Shown: positions 56,033 to 63,786 of the stretch, in pieces | Position numbering within the stretch: the first letter of the stretch is position 1 | Layout of the letters: each line of letters opens with the position of its first letter | NCBI RefSeq assembly: GCF_001606025.1 | Contig: NZ_CP014945.1 | Location: 2,728,001-2,792,000 of the forward strand | Length of the DNA: 64,000 nt | Direction: 5' to 3' | Source: Psychrobacter alimentarius | GTDB lineage: Bacteria > Pseudomonadota > Gammaproteobacteria > Pseudomonadales > Moraxellaceae | The notes under the pieces: model-generated | Told to the model about the DNA's origin: nothing | The model's input: only the letters and a program-made list of their open reading frames with translations | Databases searched by the model: none | Position numbers and translations under genes: made by a program

Positions 56033-56476
56033 ATGTCTCGCAATCGTCAACAACGAGTGTCTAAACGCACACTTGAACAGTGGCTCAGTGAGTACGCAGT
56101 CAGTCATCAAAACTTAGTCAACAAAAAAATCCATTGGCTGTGTGTTCCCACCATCTTTGTCAGTTTGTTGGGTATGGGTATGTCGCTTTCGGTTTGGTTC
56201 ACCTTAGTCCTAAGTGCCTTAGTACTCTTGTTTTATATGCGCTTATCCACGCCGCTTTTTTTAGCGATGGGTATGTTTATCTTAATTTGTCTATCAGTGA
56301 TGGCATTACTACCCTGGGGATTTAAAGTCTGGGCAGGTATTTTTATCGTGGCTTGGATTGGACAGTTTATTGGTCATAAAATTGAAGGTAAGAAGCCTTC
56401 ATTCTTTGAAGATTTACAGTTCTTATTGATTGGTCCTGCATGGGTCGCCAATAGCTTGATGCGCTCCAAACCGTAG
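56033..56476 (+). CDS. Mpo1-like (DUF962) membrane protein
   Basis: 147 residues. LSEYAVSHQNLVNKKIHWLCVPTIFVSL at the N-terminus carries the conserved H-x(n)-N-x3-H of DUF962, followed by two or three TM helices and WIGQFIGHKIEGKKPSFFEDLQFLLIGPAW. Yeast Mpo1 of this family is an iron-dependent dioxygenase of 2-hydroxy fatty acids; the bacterial role is not established. The ATG at 56033 is chosen because AAGGAGG lies just before it, inside the longer frame that begins at 56012. Confidence 0.88.
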   Translation: MSRNRQQRVSKRTLEQWLSEYAVSHQNLVNKKIHWLCVPTIFVSLLGMGMSLSVWFTLVLSALVLLFYMRLSTPLFLAMGMFILICLSVMALLPWGFKVWAGIFIVAWIGQFIGHKIEGKKPSFFEDLQFLLIGPAWVANSLMRSKP

Positions 56477-56495
56477 TTATTGTTGGTTGCTAGAT

Positions 56496-56535
56496 AAAAA
56501 AAAGCGCCACTCAACCATTGAGCGACGCTTTTTTT
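56496..56535. terminator. Bidirectional terminator
   Basis: Stem AAGCG-CCA-CTCAA / TTGAG-CGA-CGCTT with loop CCA, flanked by A and T runs, between convergent genes. Confidence 0.85.
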
Positions 56536-56551
56536 ATATCAATCTGTTTTA

Positions 56552-57163
56552 TTACGCACCAAATACTTTTAGACGTTCTTCAACAGGTTTGAATGATTTG
56601 TCGCCTGCTGGTTGCTCAATACCGCCAAATACCATTTGTGCTTTCAATTCCCAGTTTTCATCAACGTTCCAAGCATTAGCCACTCTTTCATCGATGACAG
56701 GATTGTAATGCTGTAAATTCGCGCCGACTTCGATACTGGCCAATGCTGTCCAGATCACATACTGATGCATAGCATTGGTTTGCGTCGACCAAATTGGGAA
56801 GTTTTCTGCATAAAGCGGCGCCGCTTCTTGCATGCCTCTGACAACCGCTTGATCCTCAAAAAACAAGACCGTACCAGCGCCGTTTCTAAAACCAGCAATT
56901 TTTTCTTTGGTTGATTTGAATGCCTCTTCATTACCAACGATGACACGTAACGTCTCTTCTGTCATGTCCCATAGTTTATTATGGTCATCGCCAAACAAAA
57001 CAATGATACGCGTTGATTGTGAGTTGAACGATGATGGTGTGTGCAAAATAGCGTGCTCAACCACCTGAACGACCTCTTCATTAGACACTGGTAGTTGATC
57101 ATTTAACGCATAGATTGAGCGACGTTTTTCAGCCAATTGCTGTAATGTTTTTAAATCTGACAT
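56552..57163 (-). CDS. Nitroreductase family FMN oxidoreductase (Frm2-like)
   Basis: 203 residues. KRRSIYALNDQLPVSNEEV, the AILHTPSSFNSQSTRIIVL FMN-binding block and the C-terminal GANLQHYNPVIDERVANAWN and EQPAGDKSF match Frm2/Hbn1-type nitroreductases. It is predicted to be a cytoplasmic FMN-dependent NAD(P)H oxidoreductase. The ATG at 57163 follows GGAGAAG. Two perfect 21-bp direct repeats lie 72-113 bp upstream. Confidence 0.85.
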   Translation of the reverse strand: MSDLKTLQQLAEKRRSIYALNDQLPVSNEEVVQVVEHAILHTPSSFNSQSTRIIVLFGDDHNKLWDMTEETLRVIVGNEEAFKSTKEKIAGFRNGAGTVLFFEDQAVVRGMQEAAPLYAENFPIWSTQTNAMHQYVIWTALASIEVGANLQHYNPVIDERVANAWNVDENWELKAQMVFGGIEQPAGDKSFKPVEERLKVFGA

Positions 57164-57234
57164 AGTACTTCTCCACATTGTTGATATAAATCTGGTTAAT
57201 CAATAGGACTAACACGTTACTTTAAAACGGTACT

Positions 57235-57276
57235 TTCGACTTTCTTCATTTGTAATTCGACTTTCTTCATTTGTAA
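57235..57276. repeat. Two perfect 21-bp direct repeats upstream of nitroreductase
   Basis: TTCGACTTTCTTCATTTGTAA occurs twice head to tail (57235-57255 and 57256-57276), followed by the partial match TTTGCTTCATT. It lies 72 bp upstream of the nitroreductase start; could be a duplicated regulator site. Confidence 0.9.
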
Positions 57277-57398
57277 TTTGCTTCATTATGGGAGTAATTG
57301 ACCCAAACCCATATTTCTTTTTTGTAAAAAAACTTAACCAAACAGGAATATGAGAAAGTTAAATTAACAAATGCAATTTACGATACTACTTTGTAATA

Positions 57399-58337
57399 CT
57401 ACCCTTTGAAGCCTTTAGGCAGTTTTGGTGAAGGTAGACGCTTCATCATAGAATCCACCTCTCCGAACCGCTCATGACCATTATTCCAGTCAATAATAGA
57501 CTGTTCGAGCTCTTGCTTGTTATCGGCTACAAAGTTCCACCATAGAAGCACTTTATTGTTGAGTGGCTCACCACCGATAAACATCAACCGGGTGCCTTTT
57601 TTTGCCGACAGTCTGATACTGCGATTATTAGCCACATCCGAATCGTGAAAGCGAAACAATTGATCTTTTTCGCATACTTTGCCTTCAGATTCGATCTGCC
57701 CTTCTGTGACCAAGATACCATACTCAAAGCCGTGTTCTAGATTGAGCGTGACGTCACTATCTTCCAAAAACCTCACATCAATGCCGATCATTTTTGAGTA
57801 CTGTATGGTCGGTGCTTGATAATGCTCCCCTGTCACACTGACATAACTGCCTGTGGTGAGGATCATCTCGGCACCACCCTCACGCCACGTAGGCAATTTG
57901 GGATAATGATGGAAGCTACGCTTGATTTTTTGATCGGTTGGTAGCGCAATCCATAGCTGCACCATACTCAGACCTCGCGCGGCATCTGGTGAGCCACCCG
58001 TGTCTGGAAAGACGCTTTGCTCGGTATGGCTGATGCCTTGCGTCAATCCTGTACCTGCGGTCATAACATTGACTTGGTTTTTGGTGATGACTTGCTCATT
58101 TCCCAAACTGTCTTTGTGCAGTACTTCGCCATTTAGCATCCAACTAAAGGTTTGCAAATTAATATGCGGGTGACGACCCACTTGCATACCTAACTCATCA
58201 TCACCAAACTCAGCAGGACCAGCATGATCCAAAAAGCACCAAGCACCAATTGGTTGATTGCCTTTATTGGGTAATAATCGAGCAATAGGGATACCACCAA
58301 CACTTGCCAACCTTGGCTCTAAGTTTTTAATTGTCAT
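57399..58337 (-). CDS. Pirin family protein (long form)
   Basis: Bicupin, 312 residues. Metal ligands visible as QVGRHPHINLQTF (two His) and GISHTEQS (His, Glu) in the first cupin, after the typical FLDHAGP. The C-terminal cupin contains MFIGGEPLN. Bacterial pirins include quercetin dioxygenases and regulators of pyruvate metabolism; the function here is unknown. The second pirin gene ends at 58443, 105 bp upstream on the same strand. Confidence 0.9.
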   Translation of the reverse strand: MTIKNLEPRLASVGGIPIARLLPNKGNQPIGAWCFLDHAGPAEFGDDELGMQVGRHPHINLQTFSWMLNGEVLHKDSLGNEQVITKNQVNVMTAGTGLTQGISHTEQSVFPDTGGSPDAARGLSMVQLWIALPTDQKIKRSFHHYPKLPTWREGGAEMILTTGSYVSVTGEHYQAPTIQYSKMIGIDVRFLEDSDVTLNLEHGFEYGILVTEGQIESEGKVCEKDQLFRFHDSDVANNRSIRLSAKKGTRLMFIGGEPLNNKVLLWWNFVADNKQELEQSIIDWNNGHERFGEVDSMMKRLPSPKLPKGFKG

Positions 58338-58442
58338 TATTCACCTCTCAATATGCAATGAGTATTTGCGTCATAGTGCTTAATTAATAGTGCTCAAATG
58401 ACCTTTAATAAACGACGGCGCTAGCGTTTTGATACAACCAAC

Positions 58443-59156
58443 CTAGAACGACATCGGCATATCCATGACCAAGACCTTGGCATCTTCTTCTACTTCCATG
58501 GTGAAGTCGACAGTATCTGAAATACCAAGACCATCGCGGGTGTTCAAAGTCTGACCATTGACCACTACCTTACCACTGATGACAAAAATATAAGCACCGT
58601 TATTTGCATCCTTTATGTGATAAGTCCGCGTCACGCCTTTATCGAAATCACCCATGCTGAACCAAGCGTTTTGATGAATCCACACACCAGCATCATCCGC
58701 ATTCGGTGACAAAACTTGGTTAAACTCGTTTGGTTGCATGATGTCATCCATACGGATCTGCTGATAACGAGGATTGACGTTCATTTTGTTAGGGATGACC
58801 CAAATCTGTAAAAACTTCACAGGTTCGTTGGCATCGCCATTCATTTCACTATGAGTAATGCCTGTACCTGCTGACATCACTTGGATTTCGCCTGTCTCAA
58901 TAATGCCTTCATTGCCGATATTGTCACCATGACCAAGCTTGCCAGACAATGGAATACTGATGATTTCCATGTCGCGGTGTGAATGCTTACCGAAGCCTTG
59001 ACCACCGATGACAAAATCATCATTAATGACACGTAAAACCCCAAAACCCATACGTGCAGGATTGTGATAATTGGCAAAGCTAAAGGTGTGCTTGCTTTTA
59101 AGCCAGCCATGATTAGCATCGCCACGAGAATCTGCTGCATGATAGATATTTTTCAT
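58443..59156 (-). CDS. Pirin family protein, YhhW-like
   Basis: 237 residues, close to E. coli YhhW (231), a quercetin 2,3-dioxygenase in vitro. N-terminal GDANHGWLKSKHTFSFANYHNP, then VINDDFVIGGQGFGKHSHRDMEI and MSAGTGITHSEMNG supply the His-His-His-Glu metal site. A near-perfect match (18/20) to a site in the lysR/doxX spacer lies 125 bp upstream at 59281-59300, suggesting shared regulation. Confidence 0.92.
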   Translation of the reverse strand: MKNIYHAADSRGDANHGWLKSKHTFSFANYHNPARMGFGVLRVINDDFVIGGQGFGKHSHRDMEIISIPLSGKLGHGDNIGNEGIIETGEIQVMSAGTGITHSEMNGDANEPVKFLQIWVIPNKMNVNPRYQQIRMDDIMQPNEFNQVLSPNADDAGVWIHQNAWFSMGDFDKGVTRTYHIKDANNGAYIFVISGKVVVNGQTLNTRDGLGISDTVDFTMEVEEDAKVLVMDMPMSF

Positions 59157-59280
59157 AATATATCCTTATTTATCAGTAATTTAATCTTATATGACAATTC
59201 ATTAATGACCTTGCCTAAACAATGAACCTATTATAATTGTTGAGCACAGGCAGATAAATAAGCATTAATGCAAATAACTA

Positions 59281-59300
59281 TTCTTATTTTTAGAACAATG
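59281..59300. promoter_or_regulatory. Candidate LysR-type operator, pirin side
   Basis: TTCT-N7-AGAA inverted repeat followed by CAATG. Matches 18 of 20 bases with 61856-61875. It lies about midway between the divergent pirin and GNAT genes. Confidence 0.5.
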
Positions 59301-59431
59301 TGTCTATGCATAACGTCATATAATCATAATGAGCAATCAGTATACGCAGTTATCACGCCTAATTAGGTCGCTAAAGGGTTAGCTAGCTCTTATCTATACA
59401 CTTAATCTAATCTACATAAAGGAATATAACT

Positions 59432-59752
59432 ATGCCGAATGAATTGAACCATGAGCTGATAGACAATACAGCACAAAAGCGTTTCGAGATTCACGTTGAT
59501 GGATATCTCGCCTTCGAAGATTATGATTTTTTTACCACCAGTCAGGGCGAAAAAGGCATTGCCTATCTTCATACTGAGGTTGCAAAGGAGCTTAGCGGGC
59601 AAGGCATCGCAGGTTATCTGGTTAAGTCCATCTTAGACGAAGCAGCAGCTAAACATTTAAGGGTGGGACCTATTTGTCCGTATGTCAGAGCCTACATCGA
59701 CAAGCATCCACAATATCAAGACAATTCTGTCTTTCATAACGCCGCTCCTTAA
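59432..59752 (+). CDS. Small GNAT-like N-acetyltransferase (YjdJ type)
   Basis: 106 residues. KRFEIHVDGYLAFEDYDFF, AYLHTEVAKELSGQGIAGYLVK (acetyl-CoA loop with GQGIAG) and VGPICPYVRAYIDKHPQYQD are typical of the short GNAT subfamily with conserved C-P-Y-x-R. Substrate unknown. It is divergent from the YhhW-like pirin and followed by a terminator. Confidence 0.88.
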   Translation: MPNELNHELIDNTAQKRFEIHVDGYLAFEDYDFFTTSQGEKGIAYLHTEVAKELSGQGIAGYLVKSILDEAAAKHLRVGPICPYVRAYIDKHPQYQDNSVFHNAAP

Positions 59753-59770
59753 TCTAACTATTTAAGAGAC

Positions 59771-59807
59771 AAAAAAACGCCGTATCTTTGCGACACGGCG
59801 TTTTTTT
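59771..59807. terminator. Bidirectional terminator
   Basis: A7-CGCCGT / ACGGCG-T7 stem with an 11-nt loop between convergent genes. Confidence 0.9.
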
Positions 59808-59865
59808 AAAAGGATGCTATTTAACCCTTAATTTTGTCTTTTAACTGATTGAATCATGGAACGCC

Positions 59866-60618
59866 CTAGCCAACATGGCTCAAAAATGCTTCATCACGTG
59901 CCAAGACAGCCAAATACAGTACTGGTAATACGAATAATCCCACTGCCCAAAAGCTCAGCTCAAAATACAAAAGCGCGCCGACCAATGCGCCAATCAAAAA
60001 GCTAAATACCAATGCTGAGCTATGACCCAGCTTTTTGGCATTTTCAGGTGTGCGATTGTTAACATAATCGGTCAAATTGATACCAAGCTGCGTGGTATTA
60101 CCTGTCATTAGCACCGTTGGACTCATATGTTTGATCAGTGTCTTACTTGCCGTATTGCGTATGGCAAGGGCAATCAGACCCAACCCACCTGTGAGTGCGA
60201 CTGTAAGACTACCCGCCCCTACAAAAGGTTGATAATACAAACCTGCGATCATAAATGCGGTCAAAAAAAAGGCTTCGGCAAGAAACAGATGACTTAATAT
60301 CAGTTTTCGTTTTTTACTCTTATCAATAAAAGTCTTGGTCAGCATTACGGTCAATACAAATAACGGCAAGGCCGCCAACTTAATCCATAAGCCATCCTCA
60401 CCTTTGACCAGTCCACTCCCTGCCATCACCAAGTTCCCTGTGACATGTGCCGTAAAAAACCCAAATAAGGCGATAAAACCAATGGTATCAATCGCACCGC
60501 CAACGATGGTCAATAGCACAGGCGCTTGGTAGCGTTGCCAAAAACTTGGTGGCAACGCCTCGTTACCTTTGCTATATGGACTATTATTATTTTGGTCAGA
60601 TATTGAGTTAGGCATCAT
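59866..60618 (-). CDS. YoaK/DUF1275 family membrane protein
   Basis: 250 residues, six predicted TM helices. VGGAIDTIGFIALFGFFTAHVTGNLVMAG and the later SPTVLMTGNTTQLGINLTDYV are the two conserved blocks of DUF1275. Function unknown. Its start overlaps the end of the FMN reductase gene by 11 bp, so the two are almost certainly cotranscribed. Start at the first of two adjacent ATGs after AGGAAG. Confidence 0.88.
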   Translation of the reverse strand: MMPNSISDQNNNSPYSKGNEALPPSFWQRYQAPVLLTIVGGAIDTIGFIALFGFFTAHVTGNLVMAGSGLVKGEDGLWIKLAALPLFVLTVMLTKTFIDKSKKRKLILSHLFLAEAFFLTAFMIAGLYYQPFVGAGSLTVALTGGLGLIALAIRNTASKTLIKHMSPTVLMTGNTTQLGINLTDYVNNRTPENAKKLGHSSALVFSFLIGALVGALLYFELSFWAVGLFVLPVLYLAVLARDEAFLSHVG

Positions 60619-61162
60619 TACTTCCTACGAATGCAACCAAATCATTAACGAATTTTTGCAGATATTGTTGGGTTCGTTCAGTGACGCTACCATCGTCGTT
60701 TAAGCTTTCAGTCGCGCGGCTCAGATACACTTCTGGGTGAATCATCATTTTTGCAGATAACATTTGCATGCTTTTATGTACATCAAGCCCGCTATTGATA
60801 CCCCCATAATTGCTTGGCGACGCTGTCATGACGGCTACCTTTTTATCGCGCCAAACACTGTCTTTATACGGACGAGAAGCAATATCAATCACGTTCTTGA
60901 GTGCGGCGGGCATCGTACGATTGTGCTCTGGTGTGACAATCAATACCGCATCAGCGGCTTTTAATTGCTGACGAACATGCTCATAGCTGTCTATCGTTGT
61001 ATCATCATAATCTTGATTATAAAGCGGCAAATCTGCAATATGCACCTCTTCAACCATGACATTCTTTGGCATTTGCGATGCAATATATGCTGCAAACTTG
61101 CGATTGATTGACGCTTTGCGCAAGCTGCCGATTATTAGGGCAATCTTCATTGGTGTGCTCAT
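60608..61162 (-). CDS. NAD(P)H-dependent FMN reductase (quinone/chromate reductase-like)
   Basis: Flavodoxin-fold enzyme, 184 residues. ALIIGSLRKASINRKFAAYI (phosphate loop), VLIVTPEHNRTMPAALKNVIDIASRP and VAVMTASPSNYGGINSG match the FMN-reductase/chromate reductase family. Probably two-electron reduction of quinones. Start ATG 61162 after AAGGAG. Confidence 0.9.
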   Translation of the reverse strand: MSTPMKIALIIGSLRKASINRKFAAYIASQMPKNVMVEEVHIADLPLYNQDYDDTTIDSYEHVRQQLKAADAVLIVTPEHNRTMPAALKNVIDIASRPYKDSVWRDKKVAVMTASPSNYGGINSGLDVHKSMQMLSAKMMIHPEVYLSRATESLNDDGSVTERTQQYLQKFVNDLVAFVGSNDA

Positions 61163-61210
61163 GATGACTCCTTATATAGGATGATAAAACGCTTGTTGCA
61201 TTGTTTGAGG

Positions 61211-61363
61211 ATCACTATAGTCAATCCACTATAAAATAAATACAGCGCTGCCAGCATCATATTTTCTTGCTTGCTGCGCCTTCGCAGACAGAGGCTACGA
61301 AAATATATCGTTGGCAATAGATTATGATTGTCGTATCTTTTTTATTTAGGATTACTATACTGA
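61211..61363. repeat. Dispersed palindromic element, longer copy C
   Basis: About 150 bp bounded by imperfect inverted ends (TCACTATAGTCAATCC / GGATTACTATACTGA). The core (TTGCTTGCTGCGCC, CGCAGACAGAGGC, near 61266-61305) resembles the core of copies A and B. The right end overlaps the doxX stop codon by 9 bp. MITE-like in layout. Confidence 0.6.
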
Positions 61364-61753
61364 GCTTTTGCGAGCATGGCTATTATCTATCGAGTAAGCA
61401 CCTGGGCCATGAGCAAAAATCATCAGAAAACCACCTGCTATGGCAATGTTTTTCATAAACGGATTCATCTGTGAGGCATCAATCCAGAACTGATGAAACA
61501 AAAGCGCTGAGACAATATTAAATCCAACAAACAACACCGCAATCAGACGCGCTTTAAATCCAAGCAAAATCGCAATACCACCGAATAGCTCAAGCGCAAT
61601 GACTAATGGTAATAGCATACCCGGTACACCCATTGACTCCATATAGCCTTGAGTTGCTGCATATCCTGTTATCTTATTAAAACCTGAAAAAATAAAAATC
61701 ATTGATAAAAGCAGACGACCAATGGGGGCACTCAATGATTGTAATTTGTCCAT
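61355..61753 (-). CDS. DoxX family membrane protein
   Basis: 132 residues, four TM helices. PIGRLLLSMIFIFSGFNKITGY, YMESMGVPGMLLPLVIALELFGGIAILLGF and HGPGAYSIDN at the end are typical DoxX. These proteins often accompany quinone and redox stress genes. Divergent from lysR with 136 bp between, which holds the candidate operator. Confidence 0.9.
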   Translation of the reverse strand: MDKLQSLSAPIGRLLLSMIFIFSGFNKITGYAATQGYMESMGVPGMLLPLVIALELFGGIAILLGFKARLIAVLFVGFNIVSALLFHQFWIDASQMNPFMKNIAIAGGFLMIFAHGPGAYSIDNSHARKSSV

Positions 61754-61853
61754 TATGATTCTCCAAAAATAGTGTTGATGAGATATTGTGTTAAGAATGA
61801 TGGCATTATAAGCGTTGACTATAAATGGATAAACAGCAATAATTATAAATGTA

Positions 61854-61875
61854 TGTTCTCAATTTTAGAACAATG
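61854..61875. promoter_or_regulatory. Candidate LysR-type operator, lysR/doxX side
   Basis: Perfect inverted repeat TGTTCT-N7-AGAACA, fitting the T-N11-A rule for LysR-type sites, 15 bp before the lysR ATG, where autoregulation is typical. Confidence 0.55.
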
Positions 61876-61889
61876 GTGAGGCGATCAAG

Positions 61890-62795
61890 ATGGGGCAGTT
61901 AGAAGATATGGCGATGTTCGTGCGCATCGTGGAAGCAGGGAGTATTACTAAAGCGGCTGAACAATTAAATATTGCCAAATCTGCCGTCAGTCGCCGTCTC
62001 AAAGAGTTAGAAACGCGTTTAGGCAGTCAGCTTATTAGCAGAACCACGCGGCAATCTCACCTGACTCAAGCGGGTGAGCAGTATTACCAAAAAGTGAACA
62101 ATATCTTAAGTGCCGTTGATGCGCTGAACGAGCAAACCAGTGGCGCACCCACACGTGTTGAGGGCACGCTGAAGATAACCGCACCTTTGACCTTTGGCCT
62201 TATGCATCTGAACGATGTGATTGATGAATACGCCAGCCAGCATCCTAATCTGGATTTTGAGCTGGATTTTTCGGATCGGCATGTTGACCTGATTGAAGAA
62301 GGGTATGAATTGGCCATCCGTATCAAAAAGTTGCAAGATTCTAGCTACCAAGCCAAGCGTCTTGCATTGATTCGTTACGCGCTTTGCGCCAGCCCCGATT
62401 ATTTAAAAAGGATGGGGACACCTGAGACCCTAGAAGCGTTAGACAATCATGAGTTTTTGCAATATGGTCTGGGCAAGACCAGCAATCTTGAGCTAACGGA
62501 TGCACAAGGGAAAAAGCATAACCATACGATTCATGCCAAAATCAAAGCCACCAATGGTGAGTTTTTGGTTGATTTGGCAGTAAAAGGGCACGGTATTACA
62601 TTTATACCAACCTTTATCGCTTATCAAAGATTGGCACGTGGCGAGCTGGTGCCTATTCTCCAGCAGTACCAGCTGCCGACACTCAATGCCTATGCCGTTT
62701 ATCCAAAAAACCGGTTTTTATCGCAGCGTTGCCGTTATTTGATTGACTCTATTGCTGAGCGTTTCGGTGACAATCCATACTGGGATGATTTTTGA
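61890..62795 (+). CDS. LysR family transcriptional regulator
   Basis: 301 residues. N-terminal winged helix (MAMFVRIVEAGSITKAAEQLNIAKSAVSRRLKELE in segments), then a substrate-binding domain with LKITAPLTFG and LDFSDRHVDLIEEGYELAIRI, the AaeR/DmlR-like subgroup. The gene is divergent from doxX. Inverted repeats in both the doxX and the pirin regions suggest it controls this redox cluster. Inducer unknown. Confidence 0.92.
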   Translation: MGQLEDMAMFVRIVEAGSITKAAEQLNIAKSAVSRRLKELETRLGSQLISRTTRQSHLTQAGEQYYQKVNNILSAVDALNEQTSGAPTRVEGTLKITAPLTFGLMHLNDVIDEYASQHPNLDFELDFSDRHVDLIEEGYELAIRIKKLQDSSYQAKRLALIRYALCASPDYLKRMGTPETLEALDNHEFLQYGLGKTSNLELTDAQGKKHNHTIHAKIKATNGEFLVDLAVKGHGITFIPTFIAYQRLARGELVPILQQYQLPTLNAYAVYPKNRFLSQRCRYLIDSIAERFGDNPYWDDF

Positions 62796-62835
62796 TGCGC
62801 GAGTTGAGCATGTCACACTAGCCTCAGTGAGGACG

Positions 62836-63249
62836 CTACTCGCTAATAGCAGCGATTTCACCCATCAGTTTTTTGGTTTTATATCTGGCTTCTGCCAAAG
62901 TCATTCTGTTTTGTGCAACCACCGTCAATACACATGGCTTGCCGATATAGTCTGTTTTGACAAATAAAATGTTGCCAGAAGTCGCTTCAACGATCGTGAT
63001 GTCGCATTTGCCTTGCTTCATTTGCGTTGCAGATGAATCACTGAGAGCAGACAGCGTACTACTCATCGCTGCAAACTTATCGGCTTGATTCCTCAGATCG
63101 CTGATAGAAAAGCAGCTGATAGGAAACCCATCTGTCGTACAAAGGCTTGCCAATATGATTTCTCTGTTGGCTTCACATAACGCTTTCATGTGACGTAACA
63201 ATGCGATTTTTGCAGGTGATTTTTCGTTTGGTGTAGTCATATCGAACAT
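62836..63249 (-). CDS. Roadblock/LC7 domain protein
   Basis: 137 residues, a single Roadblock/LC7-type alpha-beta domain: helix (LLRHMKALCEANREIILASLCTTDGFPISCF), central helix (NQADKFAAMSSTLSALSDSSA), strands (CDITIVEATSGNILFVKTDYIGKPCVLTVVA). Such proteins act as activators or partners of small Ras-like GTPases, and the GTPase gene is immediately upstream, with its TGA overlapping this ATG (TGATG). An ATG three codons later (63240) is an alternative start. Confidence 0.82.
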   Translation of the reverse strand: MFDMTTPNEKSPAKIALLRHMKALCEANREIILASLCTTDGFPISCFSISDLRNQADKFAAMSSTLSALSDSSATQMKQGKCDITIVEATSGNILFVKTDYIGKPCVLTVVAQNRMTLAEARYKTKKLMGEIAAISE

Positions 63250-63782
63250 CAATCTTGGTTGTTAAGAGTATTAAATAAAGACAGAAGAGACACAGCGGAC
63301 TCTTTGCTTCTAGGATCTGTATTGATCACGGGCGCAACCACATTATGCTGCATCAGCATCACTCTAATTTCTTGACCCAGCGCGATGACGCTTTGCTTGT
63401 CCGCACCTTCACAATGGGTGATACCTACAATACAAGTGGTTTGGTTTTTTTCTGGCGCAAAAAAATGCAGTAACTTGTCTAAATTGGCATAGTCAGGCGT
63501 CTCACCATGCTTGATCAAAATGAGCAATCCCCATAGCGATTGATTGACAAACTCCCACAAAAAAGAAAACCGCTCTTGACCTGGCACACCATAAATACCC
63601 AAAGCCATATCCTCAGAAAGAGTGATTCGCCCGTAATCAATACCCACTGTGGTGAACTCTTTACCAATATCGATACTGGATTTCGCTTCTGTTTCAATAG
63701 GACTGATCTCACTGAGTGTCTTGACCAGCTGCGTCTTTCCGGCACCTACCTCACCAATGATAGCTAGCTTTTGATAATTCAA
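63249..63782 (-). CDS. Small Ras-like (MglA/COG2229-type) GTPase
   Basis: 177 residues. P-loop [13 protein letters not shown] (residues 9-21), a conserved Thr in [11 protein letters not shown] (switch I), a G3 region [15 protein letters not shown] in which the canonical Asp is absent as in MglA (TVPGQ), and a base-recognition loop [10 protein letters not shown] instead of NKxD. Start is TTG at 63782 with GATGAGG 7 nt upstream. It is coupled to the downstream roadblock gene and 4 bp after the partial ORF. Confidence 0.85.
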   Translation of the reverse strand: MNYQKLAIIGEVGAGKTQLVKTLSEISPIETEAKSSIDIGKEFTTVGIDYGRITLSEDMALGIYGVPGQERFSFLWEFVNQSLWGLLILIKHGETPDYANLDKLLHFFAPEKNQTTCIVGITHCEGADKQSVIALGQEIRVMLMQHNVVAPVINTDPRSKESAVSLLSLFNTLNNQD

Positions 63783-63786
63783 TTTT

